64,000 nt of DNA from Moniliophthora roreri (lineage: Eukaryota > Basidiomycota > Agaricomycetes > Agaricales > Marasmiaceae): positions 1,860,001-1,924,000 of the forward strand of contig LATX02000200.1 in NCBI GenBank assembly GCA_001466705.2, read 5' to 3'. Under the pieces are notes generated by a model that saw nothing but the letters and a program-made list of their open reading frames with translations, did no database searches and was not told where the DNA came from. Numbering within the stretch: position 1 is the first letter of the stretch; each line of letters opens with the position of its first letter. Below are positions 37,501 through 48,944 of this stretch, in pieces. The position numbers and the translations under genes were made by a program.

Positions 37501-37845
37501 CAGACGATGTCGACGTTGGGAGTTCAGTTTCGAATTTTTTTCTAAGTCCGTGAACACAGGTACAGCTGGTGAATTCTGGAAAACATGCAGTATATTTTCA
37601 GTGAATTATGGTACATGGTGAGCAATTGTCGAATATGAGAATGGATGAGAATGAGCAGAGAAAAAACAAGTCGGCTAGTGCATTGTCAGCAAATTCTCGG
37701 TTTATGCCAGATTTTCTCACAATCCCCCAGTGGAGAATTCTGCCATTTCACGCTGTGTAGGTATATGGGGGTGTTCACAAGTCTTCAGTGTTGTCCCAGG
37801 GGTATGCCAACTTGTCATTTTGTGTAATGGTCTAGATGTCTAGTG
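34535..37845 (-). mobile_element. Broken DNA transposon with tnp2/KDZ-like transposase
   Basis: The element is outlined by coding remains (35355-37457) plus flanks in which only short frames are found. Weak terminal inverted repeats are possible. The right end, read inward, starts CACTAGACATC; the left end starts CTCTAGCACAGG. Both carry AAAATGAC about 24 bases inside, like a CACTA-type terminus. No convincing target-site duplication is seen, so the boundaries are tentative. The 3' third (about 34540-35350) lacks any recognisable transposase C-terminus, so the copy is probably truncated or internally decayed. Confidence 0.5.
35355..37457 (-). pseudogene. Transposase remains, tnp2-like
   Basis: The start MPDDYTECLCAKCTRKPALL is the typical N-terminus of basidiomycete tnp2-like transposases and carries a Cys-x2-Cys. 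An in-frame TGA follows (37395-37397). The same frame continues with KHMQKHGPVAPM, an acidic Gly-rich segment, and a second zinc-ribbon-like block, CPQCWRHYNPQEV ... CTSDNCDG, then PQVSLIQSLKRMVRQKGFRKLL. After breaks comes MADMHNGQAWHQL. The last part (35355-36152) has LVCNNCDTPGAQKFSGLAGH, CPWCYCTSTDIDDPTGY, then HGVQFSILDWIPGWQP, TALDFMHCIFLGYVIH. These are the family's late landmarks, including the (D)FMH motif. Because of the stop and the missing C-terminus I regard it as inactive. Confidence 0.7.
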
Positions 37846-38502
37846 GAAATGTTGATGTCATCAGGCACAACACTCAAAAACTTTGTGATTCCGCAAACTC
37901 CTTGACTCTGCTGTAAATACCTCATGTTTCACTATTTCCATCAGAACAAACTTACATAAAGAACGTTAACTGGGTACTTATGTGTTCCCATTCAGGACCG
38001 GAGACAGCCACCCGGGAGTAGGGGAGATCCAGATATTTCGGGATGTCACCACACGACCGATAGCCTTGAGGCCAATATTATTTCGACGACGAGCCCTCCG
38101 TGTAGTGACAGAGCTTGTATAAGCTCACGGGGCTGTACTCTCCCGAATTCGCCACGCCAAACCGTGAAACATGTACACGGACATCCACATACGATTTCGA
38201 ATAAGACTACTGCGATGGTTGTTCACGAAGTAGTCTTCTTTGGTTCACCGAAAACCGTCTCGAGTCTATGGGAGCAGTTTTACCAATCAATGAAGTGAGA
38301 CCGACTTTTCTGTCACAGACCGTGACCCCTAGCATTTCAATAGGACCCGGACGAGTTGTATCGGACTAATTCCTTGTTATATACTGCTTGATACAAAAAA
38401 AAACTTGCTTTCATCGATACATTATCCGTTCCTCCATCCACTTCATAGCCGGGAAGGCCTAGATACATTAGCGGTAAGAAATGAGGCCATTTACAGCGTG
38501 AA
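37846..38502. other. Intergenic, nothing recognised
   Basis: This is the 3' flank of glyoxalase II on one side and the transposon edge on the other. I see no gene. Confidence 0.35.
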
Positions 38503-39608
38503 TTACCCTCGAAAACTGTTCTTGAGTTCCCGCAGCGCCGCCATGACAGTGCTATCGTCCGCAGTGGCGGCAACGCCGGCTGATTTTCTGCTGCATTGTT
38601 AGCGAGTAGTTGGACTGCATAGCTAGATGCTCACTTGACCGTTGCCTCGCCGAGCCGCATAAACACATTCCACGTCTTTTCATCACCGATGGTTGTGAGG
38701 CCGGTAGTAGCCTGATTCTCTTTCACCAACTTCTCGAGTCTCTTCATGTCCTCTGTGTCTGGCTCGATTGACTTGCCGAAGGCCCAATTACCTTTGGTAT
38801 ACTCATGGCCATTGAATACGACCGTCTCGTCGGGGAGTGTGCCCAAATACTTCAGAGCGCGGTCCATTTCGGCGGCTGTGCCCTCAAAGAAACGACCACA
38901 CCCACCGATGAAGAGGGTGTCACCTGTGAAGACACCCCCAGGGTGTTTGTCGGTGGGGTCGGTGACATGGTAGCAGATGGAGTCTTGAGTATGACATGGG
39001 GTCGCTAGGCATCTATCAGGAAATGGGTAAATACTTGACGACTTGAAGGAGGCGGTAGGTGTAAACCTTGCGCACCTCACATGAATATTATCTCCAATCG
39101 TGAACTCATCTTTATCTTTCACGAGTTTGGTCAAGGCGGGAATTTGGTCGCTGCCACCATAGACTGGTGCATCAGGAAACCTTGATGCCTAAGATAATTT
39201 AGTCGGTTATACTTGATCTCGAGGTCGAAGAGTGCACATACAAAATCCTGCAAAGATGTTGAGCTGGAGGGTCAGAGGCAGCATGAAACAGGTCAATTGG
39301 TACCTTGTTCCCTCCACTGTGGTCAAAATGATGATGAGTCGTGATATTTGCAACGAGTTTAACACCTGTTTTCATCGTGTTTCTTTGAGTACGCCTGGCA
39401 CATCGAAGAATAATGATCACGCACCTAATTTATCCGCAGCCTCCACAACTTTCTTGACATCGTATGGGTCGACTGCAGCTGCTTTCTTGGATGGTTCATC
39501 GATGAGAAGATAGGCATAATTATCGTCGCGAACCGGAACTGGTACAATCTGCATTGCTGATGGGAGTCTAGGAAACTTGACGATTCTCGCCAGTCGTTGT
39601 AAGTGCAT
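38503..39608 (-). CDS. Hydroxyacylglutathione hydrolase (glyoxalase II)
   Basis: This metallo-beta-lactamase-fold enzyme hydrolyses S-lactoylglutathione to lactate and glutathione, the second step of methylglyoxal detoxification. Motifs in order: DDNYAYLLID, AAVDPYDVKKVVE, ITTHHHFDHSGGN (metal site), a segment ending LTKLVKDKDEFTIGD, CLATPCHTQDSICYHV, GVFTGDTLFIGGCGRFFEG, VVFNGHEYTKGN, then the C-terminal helical part KRLEKLVKENQAT and a last exon with MAALRELKNSFRG. All metal-binding His/Asp positions are present. Two starts are in frame: MHLQRLARIVKFPRLPSA (39608), which looks like a mitochondrial presequence, and MQIVPVPVRDDN (39554) for a cytosolic form. Five or six introns are present. 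The gene is intact. Confidence 0.93.
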
Positions 39609-39719
39609 GACGTGACGAGAAAGAGGCAGTGCAGTACTCCTCCGGGCTCCGGTGTTTCGACGCTCCTCCCTTTCTCCTTGCTGTGCGGCCTCAAAATATG
39701 AATGCGGCGATGAGTGGTG

Positions 39720-40283
39720 ATGGGCCCTCTTTCTTTCTTACTGTCACCACCTTTCCCTGTGCAGGTCACTATTCAACATGTCACCTCAAGTGAGTCTATT
39801 TCTCCTCGAAATTCTATTCTAGCCGACAGCCTGGCCGTGATTCAGCTTTCAGAACCTCCTTCGGGCTCCGGCGAACAAGCTTTTGCTCCAGATGCTCTAG
39901 ATGCTACGACATCCGATAATGCACCAACAACCTCGTCAAGTACTCCGTCAAGTACTTCGTCAGATACTCCACCAAATGCCGGTGCGATTGCAGGAGGTTG
40001 CATCGGTGGAGTCCTTTTCATAGTCCTCATCATCCTTATCGTTCTTCTCATTCGTCGGCGCAAACAACAACGGAAGGCACCGTCTGCTAATTTTCTTGCG
40101 CAAAACCCGGAATGGGATTGGCAGAGAACAAGTACACCGAATTCCCTGTCGTACCTGACCGTCGGCCATCGGCGCTTGGACAGTGGAAATGATGATTCAC
40201 CACCTCCGTTTGTACCGGGCCCGCATAGTTATCCTTTCCCCGAGAAGCTACCGGTACAACCTCAATCTCAAATAACAGTTTAA
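39720..40283 (+). CDS. Hypothetical single-pass membrane protein
   Basis: The ATG at 39720 gives MGPLSFLLSPPFPVQVTIQH, then a Ser/Thr-rich extracellular-type stretch (TTSSSTPSSTSSDTPPN). One strong membrane helix follows (AGAIAGGCIGGVLFIVLIILIVLLI), then a basic stop-transfer RRRKQQRK and a cytoplasmic tail ending LPVQPQSQITV. The layout (Ser/Thr-rich ectodomain, glycine-led helix, basic tail) resembles fungal Mid2/Wsc-type surface proteins, but no Wsc or other ectodomain is seen and the protein is short. It may be the remaining 3' exon of a larger gene. Head-to-head with glyoxalase II; only about 110 bp separate the starts. Confidence 0.5.
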   Translation: MGPLSFLLSPPFPVQVTIQHVTSSESISPRNSILADSLAVIQLSEPPSGSGEQAFAPDALDATTSDNAPTTSSSTPSSTSSDTPPNAGAIAGGCIGGVLFIVLIILIVLLIRRRKQQRKAPSANFLAQNPEWDWQRTSTPNSLSYLTVGHRRLDSGNDDSPPPFVPGPHSYPFPEKLPVQPQSQITV

Positions 40284-40606
40284 AAGGTGGGTCTTTGTAT
40301 CATGCCGTATGCTATAAATCTAATTATCGAATCCGCTAGTCACTGATACAAAGCTCTATTATTCTCGTGGACATTGTAGGATAGCATGCAAACCCTACTC
40401 ATATTCATGAAACGGACGTCTATGCATTTGGAATCATATTTATTTCTAATTTAATCTACACTATGCTCGAGGACATTTTATGATCAATTGGGAGAACTAA
40501 GGACATGTACGTAGTACTGATCTCGTTAATTACATCCATACGTTTAGCATGCCAGCAGGTCGCTCGATACATGTACAACAATTTTCTTTCTTTTCATCTT
40601 CTATAA
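40284..40606. other. Convergent intergenic stretch
   Basis: This is the AT-rich 3' flank shared by the membrane protein (+) and Lys2 (-). No gene is seen. Confidence 0.35.
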
Positions 40607-43600
40607 TTAGACACCACTCCGTCCAGCAGCCTTCACTTTGCCTGCTCCCAGATCCGGCAGTCTTCGTTGTGCATTCTGTTCGTTTTCGGGCGAAGGCAAG
40701 AACCCTGCTCTCACAAGCCAGCTAAAATACTTGCCCATCAATTCCTCGTCCACCGTCACGCCATCCTCGCGACTGAGTAGCGTCCTTGTATTCAGATCAT
40801 CCAATTCAGGCGCCTTGGTACTCGTAGGTAAATCATCCAACACAAAATGCAAAAGCGGATAGAGCGCATTGTCGTGCTTTCCGTATTCCATCACGTGTTT
40901 CTCCAGCTTGCCACGCCAGACAATATATTCGCATGTGCTGGTGCCCCAGCCGAATGTGCTGAGGGTGCAAAGAAGAGAATTGAAAGTCGGCAATGGAGAG
41001 GCGGTGATATGTAACACCTGCATTCCGGAGGGTGGCGAAACAGCCGCAAGCGACGTCGCATGCGCGACGTGGTCTACTGGAACCATGTTTACCGTGTTGT
41101 TGATATTAGGAACGAGACCAAGCTGGATGCATCCTTTGACCAATCGCCAAATGAAATCGTCCGTATTTGTTACTGCGGTTCTAGAGTCGCCGATGACGTA
41201 GCCAGGTCGAATGACCCTTCCTTGTAGCCCCCTCTTGGCAGCTTCAAACAAGAGTTTCTCAGATACCCATTTGGTCTGGCCGTAGCCAGTCTTCAAACCA
41301 GTCCGGGATCCTTCGAGATCGTCCGATTCTAGCACTGGTGAGATCGCTGACAGGTTGATGTAGTGCTCAGTATCCACAGCTGATGTCGACGAAACGAAGA
41401 CCAGAGTTTTGGGCTTGCCAATAACACACAACTCCGCAGCTTCGAGAGTCGAAAGGACGTTTGCTTTGCGCAGCTTTTCATAGGGATAAACCCAGTGTAC
41501 CAGAGCGCCGTTGTGCAATACAACGTTTGCTTCTCGGCCTACTCGGTTCCACTCGGTCTCCAAACCGAATTTAGGTTGACCCAAGTCACCCTTGACTACT
41601 TCGACCCGTCCTGACGCGATCCAAGATTCATCCCAAACGCCTCTGTCGACGCAAGATTCGCGCAAGCGGTCTAGTGCGGCCGAAGGTGTCGAACCTCGGA
41701 CGAGACATATGACCTTCTTCACATTGAGGTTGGCGAGGAGATTATGTAGAATAAAGGCGCCCAGGAATCCAGTTGCACCCGTAAGGAAAACGGTTGTCTC
41801 AGCCGCTGATGGCAGTGCTGGTGCTGCAGGGTATGAGTCCCGAAGCTTGGATATCAGGGCATCGTAATCTGCGCCGTACTCTAGAACCTCGGCCTTCACC
41901 TTCTGCTTTTGCCCATGTTCTGGAGCGGCCAGCTTGCCTTTCTCTCCCGTCGAGATGTCTGCGGCCGGAACACCGGCCAAGCCGAGGTCCTCTCTTCTCA
42001 AATCATCAACTTTCTTGGCCAATACCTCAATGGTCGGTTCACTCTCACCGGCGTCGGCGCCAAAGACCATTCCGAGAGGGGCATCAACGACGAACACTCT
42101 TCTGATCTCGAAGATCAGTCGAGTAGCTAGAATGGAGTGACCACCCAAATCGAAGAAGGATTCGTCTAGTGGTATGGTATTGGCAGGTGGGTTAGAGGGC
42201 AGAATGCTGGAGAAGATTTGAAGGATGGTGAGTTCCGTCGGTGTAGGGGGACGGTAGTGCACTGAAGAAGTCGAAGCAGCGCCTAATACAGACGCAGCAG
42301 CGGGCTTAGTAGAGAGAATAGCGGCAAGCTGAGCAGTATCAGGGAAAGGTAAGGCAGGTTTATCAATCTTGCCGTTCGGGTTTAGCGGCATGCGAGGTAG
42401 TGGAACGAATACTGTAGGTAACATTAGTAGAATCCCAGATACGAGATATAAGGGCGCTCACATGAAGGTACGCTGTAGCTCGGCAGCTTCTTCTTCAAGT
42501 ACTCTCTCAGCTCCCTGATGAGTCTTCTGTACCTCCTGATTCCGACCACCACCCCCTTATTCTTACCCTTCTCGTCCTCGTCTTCCTCTTCCTCAACCTC
42601 AGATACATCAACCCCGTCCACCGGCACGAAGTAACTGACCAACACCTTCTCTTCATCCTTATCTCTTCTCACCAAAGTGACGTTCTCCCTCACACCAGGA
42701 TGGCTTCCCAGATACGTATCGATCTCTCCGAGCTCGATACGGAACCCTCGGATCTTAACCTGGTCATCTGCACGTCCAGTACACTCGACGATACCATCTG
42801 GCGTGTATCTACCTAGATCACCTGAGCGGTAGAGACGATCACGAATACCTTTCCAATATCTTGCCTCTGGACCGGGCAGGGCACCAGAAGGAGGGTGACG
42901 AATGGTATCAGTGTAAAGTGGACGTGAAGACTTCTTCACTGTAGACAGGGAACGCGTATGTCCTAGCGTTGGCGGGGACGGTATCTGTGGAGGTGGCAGC
43001 GGCGGTATAGACTCACTACCAGGAAGATTTGCCGAAGATGAATTCCTCGAGATTGCTGGAGGCGACATTGTTCCAGAGGTGGGCGGTGGTGGCACAATAG
43101 CCTTACTAAACCAATTCTCCACAAACTTTTCCTTGGTAGCACTTTCGTCTAGATATCCTTCAGCCAAACCTCCGCTACGGACGTAAATTTCACCAACTTC
43201 GCCCACGCCACATAACACGTTGCGGTCAGTCCGGTTCACGACCAGTAACTGGACGTCGACCATACCCTTTCCGGCTGGGATGATCTCTTTCTGGTTCTTC
43301 AGGAACCCAGGGTCCTCGGATAAAGCAGGAAGCCTATAGTATGACACTGCACGTTGTGTCTCGGTGGTGCCGTACATGTTGATAATCTGAACGTTCGGGG
43401 CCAAGGACTGGAGGCGAAGGCAGTCTCGTTTGGTGAGAAGATCGCCGACAAAGAACGCTGAGGATAACGTAGGAATTTGGGTTGAAGATGAAGGAGCTGA
43501 GCTTGTCAAAGATGTTGTGGCCGCTGGTATGCTCGAAACTTGAGCCGACAGTAACTGACCCATAGCAGGGGTCAAATGGGTGACAGTGACTTCTGATTCG

Positions 43601-45334
43601 GCCATCCAACGTGCGAGACGTCCTGGAGTATTGATGTCGTCGGCGGTAGGTACGTGAAGAGAAGCACCAAAGAAGAGTGGTGTGAACACTAGAAAGACAG
43701 GCGTTGGATGATTGTAAAATGTGCTGATGGACTTGACTCACTGTCTCTTTGAATAGGATCATGTGCAATACCACTGAGCATCGTAAATCTGCTCCTTTCA
43801 CTCAACCCAAATGTCTTCCCCATCCAAGGGAAGAAGTGCGTCAGACTATAGTGACGACCCTTCACACCTTTCGGGATGCCAGTACTTCCACTCGTGAAGG
43901 ATAGCGTGCCGATACTATCGGGTCCCAAAATGACATTGGGATCGGTTTCGCCGAGATTTGAATGTGAAGCCAGGACATCTTGACCGTCGGGTTTCTTGGG
44001 ATCAGAGACTCCGCCAAGAATCTCACCGGATGGGAAGACGCGTAAAGCAGGGACCTCAACGCGTATCTTGAGTTCTGTTGACAAGAACTCGCGCACACTT
44101 GGATGAAGAGTGCCTGCACCTTGTAGCACGATCAGACCTCTGGGCTGGGCTACGCGAAGGTAGATGATCTGTCTTGTGGGAGGATATGCGGGATCTGTAC
44201 AAAATATTGAGTCTTTGTGCAATACTAGCTATAGAAGCACACACCTATGACAGAGAATGTTGCTCCGGCTTTCAAGACACCCATTACTGCAACGGCCAGA
44301 TCCACACTTCTATGGGCATAAATCATGACCACTTCCTCTCTTTGAATTCCACCCTTTAGAAGATGATGAGCTAGGACATTAGCTGCGCGTCGAACGGCAC
44401 CGTAGGAGTAGGTCGCCTTCTCCTGAGGGTCCGATAACGAAGGTGCCGGTAAACTTTGTATGATACATGATCTATGGGGGAACTCCTTAGCATTCCTTGA
44501 GAATACATCGGTAATTGCACCTTTCCAATCACACCAATTGAGATCAGCTGTAGGATCCGGAATGACCTCTTTCTGCGTGGGAGTCAGTAACTGTACTGCT
44601 CCTACTTGAACGAGAGGATTTTGAGAAGCTCTGCGCAGCAACACGGAGAGTTGGTCGACGATGGTTTGTATTCGTTGTTCTCGGAAGTAGAGAGAATTGT
44701 ATAGAATCCGGAGGGAGAGGCGGGGTGCGATGGATGCTCTAGCTGATCCTGCGGCTGAACGGCTGACGAAAATGGTCAAGTCGGTCGTGAGATTGGTGGT
44801 ACGAATAAAGTCGTCTAGTGGCTGATCTGAATCAGTTTCATCGAAGAATCGGACGCGGAATATGGGGCCTTCGAGTTTGAGCGCGTTCCTCAATTCTGCG
44901 AATGGAACTGTGTCTGCCTCTGCCTCCCTCTCGACCTGCTGCACCCTTCTAACAACTGCCCAAAATGGATCTATTGGATCTATGGATAGTCTGAGCACCA
45001 AAGGGTCTGTCGCTGCTGCCGATGAAGATCCAATGACAATATCCGTTTCTCCAGTGAATCGATGCAGTAAAACGACGAACGCGGCGAGAAGCAGATGGAA
45101 TGCTGAAGGCCTATCGCTCGAATCATCCGAATCCTCTTCATCTGCGGATTCGTTTTCATTGAACAAGGCCAATTTAAGCAGACTATGAGAAGTCTGGTCG
45201 GATAGTTCTGCGAGATGGGCAGCCTCGATGAGTTTGTTTGAGCCTGATAGTCGTGGATAGTCGGTGGGAAGAGCGATCGAGGGTAAATTTTGGAGTCGAG
45301 AGACGACTCTCGACAATCTGTCGTTGTCGCCCAT
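40607..45334 (-). CDS. lys2: L-2-aminoadipate reductase (Lys2)
   Basis: This large multidomain enzyme activates, tethers and reduces alpha-aminoadipate to its semialdehyde in fungal lysine synthesis. I chose the ATG at 45334 ([20 protein letters not shown]); the upstream frame extension looks untranslated. Order: an N-terminal condensation-like segment ([24 protein letters not shown]); the adenylation domain with [64 protein letters not shown] and [14 protein letters not shown]; the carrier domain [13 protein letters not shown], whose Ser takes phosphopantetheine; and the NADPH reductase domain [15 protein letters not shown] with [13 protein letters not shown]. Introns lie near 44195-44245, 43690-43740 and 42412-42461. 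A Pro/Ser-rich insertion (about 42890-43110) and an acidic run ([14 protein letters not shown]) interrupt the adenylation domain. It needs a Lys5-type phosphopantetheinyl transferase, not seen here. Confidence 0.95.
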
Positions 45335-45573
45335 GGATGTTTCGTGAACAAAAATTTTATGTATGACTCGAATGGAGAAATTGACAGTCTGCTTGGCGGC
45401 ATTGATGGCATTGATGGAATTCGGCCGAAATTTGGAGGTTCGGCAATATTTTTTTTTCTTCTGACAGTCATCGAGGGACTGTTTGTTAACTAGTGCGTGG
45501 CTAAAATTCTGATCCTTTCTCCGTTCTGACAAGCCTTTAGGTGCCGTCTATTGTACCATTTCGAATAACCTTG

Positions 45574-48500
45574 ATGTCTGAACTCGCAAAAGCGTTACAA
45601 GCTGGATCTGCTCTCATTGATTCGTCTTCTGAATCTCAAACTCATCTGAAGGGAGCCCTTCTCGCGCGGCTGCAGAGGTATTACTCAATTATCGAAGTTC
45701 CATGCCCGGTAGATGATTCAGCTTCATTGGTCGATGTGCAGCTTCAGACTGCTGAACAATCTTTAAACATCATCGAAAAAGTGCACAAGATAATCGATTC
45801 AAATGACTCACCGGAAAGTGCCCCGCTCCTTGGAGTCCGCGACTTGGGGCGACTGAGGACGCTTCTCTCAATTATTGTTCGTTGGGGCCTGGAACCATTA
45901 CTAGACCGCGTCATTTCTGCATGGCCCGAAAGACCAAACAGGGCTACCAGTGATTCGATCATAGATCTAACTTCAACGCCCGAGGACTATAGTCGTCTAT
46001 CGTCTTTCGTTTTACGACTGCATGCTCTTATATTTCCATCGGGTTTGCAAGGAAAGCCCTCTCAATCCCTTATCACGGAAACGATACTCCAACGACACTC
46101 GAAAGATATCCTAGCGCCTTCGATTGCACTTGGATGGTTACCCAAATCAATGTCTTCAGAATCGATGTTTCCTCTCGACTCCGTTCGGCCTTTGACCATG
46201 CGCCTCTTGTTAATGTGAGCGTACATCCCTATTTCCTCACATTATTAAACCCACACATCGTAGGCTACCGAGCTCCCAGACGATCGCGTCTCTGGGAGGG
46301 GTGATGTCAACGAGGTCGTCTGTGGCCCACATTCGAAAAACATGCGGGTACCTACTAAGCCGACAACTCTTGCGACCAGATGGTGTTCGAGGCCTTTTTG
46401 GAGCTGTATTTGGTGAGGCAGAGGGCGAAGAAGTAACATTGAAGCAGTTGGAGCATGTTTCTCAGGTTTTAACCGCAATCCCGGCCAATATGAAGGGCCA
46501 GGTAAATTACTTTTAACCCCATTCGAGTACAGCTATTCACACCACTACAGAATTACTTTGAGGATATCGTACCGAAAGTCGTAAATATCGTACACGATGA
46601 CAAGCGTTTAGCATACAAACGAGCTTCGGCATTCACGCTTTCCAGACTTTTGGCAGGTAACGACGAAACACCGCGAACCATCATTCTCTCTACATTGCAC
46701 TCCCCATTCCTTCAACCCGAATCCAATTCGACTACCACAGCAGCGACAGCGGTTTCAACGTTGTCGAGTTTGTTGGCGAATTCTGATCCCTCTCCCGAAC
46801 TGATCACGTCATTGTTGTCGCCCATCGTACCTCCTCTTTACGCGTTACTCTACCACCTCGAGTCAGTCAAGATTTCGGACCCTACCATTCGAGAGGCCGT
46901 ACGCGATATGCTATTGACGTGGTCCAGGGTAATGACCAAGTCTGAAGCTGTAGCTGTCTTATGGTTCATTCTCAACGACCAAGATGGCAAGTTGAAAGTC
47001 GGTCTTGATGGTATGATACAAAAGACGGAGAAGTACGTATCCCATGTTGCCGTTGGTTTGAGCCATAGCATGACCTGCTTTCCAAGATTCGACGAAAATC
47101 TGTCGCTTTTTACACCAGAAAGCCTTAGACAGGCAGAAGAATCCGGTCAGCTTGAAGCCGGTGCAAACTTTTTGGACCTGTACCCCGATCCAAGCCACTA
47201 TGCATCCTTCATCCAGCTGATAAACCGGCAAGATATCCTTTCAGACATCTTCGTCATGCTGCTGGAAGCGTATCGTGAGAGCAAGTTATCAAATGGTGAT
47301 CCTATCCAGTTGAGTGTTACCACAGATTGTATTCCAGCACAAACATTCACTATATGGTTCCAGGGTCCTAAAGTACCTTCAGGTCATCATGCAGCTCCAG
47401 GCGACCATGTCACACTCATCGTCAAAGCTTGGAGGTTTTCAAAACTCTGCACAAGTTCTTGAGTTCATCAGACAGGTCCTGGACGATTCCGCGAGGGGTT
47501 CCGGCTCTAGCGAAAAAAGGCGTAGTAAGAATGTTGAGAGCGACGTCTCTAGCCTGAGAGTCGTGGATCACCCTGTAGCCGAAGAGGAAGGGGAGGACAG
47601 TGACGACGATCTAGAAGACTCGGAAAAGCGAGATATCGACACGGAGATGACAGAGACGGCTTTGACAATACTGCTATCCATCTTAGAAGGCGAGTATAGC
47701 CAACACATATATTCAACATCTGCGACTGACCTTTGATCAGGGAACGATACGATGTCGTCCAAAACAACGTCAATACTAAATGACATCCTACTTTTGTTGG
47801 AGCCAATCGTCAAGAGCGATGCTGAGGGCATCAGAGAGCTCGCAGGAGAAGCTCGGATGGTCTTAACGGCACGCTTAGCCTTCCAAAATGCTCAGCCAGG
47901 AGGAAAAGCCGACCAAACTTCGCCGGAAGAAGATTCACGCACAACCTACCAACATGCCTTGAAACTTCTCCAAGATCCCATTCTGCCTGTGCGCGCACAT
48001 GGCTTGCTCCTTCTCCGACAACTGGTCACTTCATCGTCTCAAGGATCGAAGCCACTTGATCCGGCTCTCGTACCAGCTATTCAGGACATATTCATGCAAT
48101 CCGTGCAAGATAACGACTCGTACATCTTTTTGAACGCTGTGCAGGGATTGGCTGCATTAGTGGATCGATTTGGTGCTTCTGTGCTGAAGCATATGGTTCA
48201 GAACTATACCAGAGGGTTAACCGAGATGCATGGAGGGGATATGACGCAGCAAGAAGTGGATATCCGGCTTCGAGTAGGCGAAGCATTGGCGGCGGTTGTA
48301 CGACGGTGCGGATCAACTTTGGGGACCCATGGCATGTTGATCTATGCTTCACTTTTCGAGAGTTGATTTCTAACGGGTTTGTACAGGAAGTGACATAGTT
48401 CCTTCATTACTATTGGTTTTGAGATCAAGGGATTCGCCCACTACTCTCAAGACATCGTCCCTTTCCCTTTTAGCAGAATGTCAGCGGACATATCCCTTGG

Positions 48501-48859
48501 TTCTCTTACCGTACTTCGTCGACTTGTCGGAAGGTATCCTAGATTTATTGCAGGTGGAGACATCTCGTTCGTCAGATACAGAAGCTGTGATGGACGATCA
48601 GCCTACCTCCAAAAACACTAAATTTCCTCCTCTACGGAGAGCTGCGCTTCATTTCTTGTCGCTTCTACTGAAAGGCACTACGGAACAGATCTATGACTCA
48701 TCGTTCGGGAAGGAAGTGTTTTCGAAAGAATTAATTCAGAGGGCAAAGATTATTCTATCCTACGTTTCGGACACGGATGTGGACACTGTGGTGAAGGTGA
48801 TGGGACGAGAGGCGTTAGAGCAGCTGGCCCAGCTAGAAAGAGCTATGATAGATTTGTAG
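45574..48859 (+). CDS. Rtp1/TANGO6-like RNA polymerase II assembly and transport factor
   Basis: This is a long helical-repeat (HEAT/ARM-type) protein matching the Rtp1 family, needed in yeast for nuclear import of RNA polymerase II; animal relatives are called TANGO6. The start at 45574 (MSELAKALQAG) precedes about 1,000 codons in six or seven exons. Conserved-looking blocks are LPSSQTIASLGGVMSTRSS with KTCGYLLSRQLLRPDGVRGL, then EDIVPKVVNIVHDDKRLAYK, the region HALKLLQDPILPVRAHGLLLLRQLV, DNDSYIFLNAVQGLAALVDRFG (family C-terminal domain) and YPLVLLPYFVDLSEGILDLLQ. An acidic spacer (EEEGEDSDDDLEDSE) sits near 47580. It is divergent from Lys2 (240 bp between starts) and convergent with a quinone-oxidoreductase-like gene (85 bp between stops). 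The family name rests on recalled domain character, so confidence is moderate. Confidence 0.75.
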
Positions 48860-48944
48860 GATTGACAGAGAAAATGTACGAAGTCTTTGTACGGTGATCT
48901 TAAATCTGGTCTCAAAGATCCCACATGTACGTCGTCCAATTGCC

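Noticed and set aside
44225..45532. Longer Lys2 N-terminus starting MSERRKDQNF
   Set aside because: The extra residues include a Lys run and low-quality sequence across what looks like the leader; MGDNDRL at 45334 fits the protein start better.
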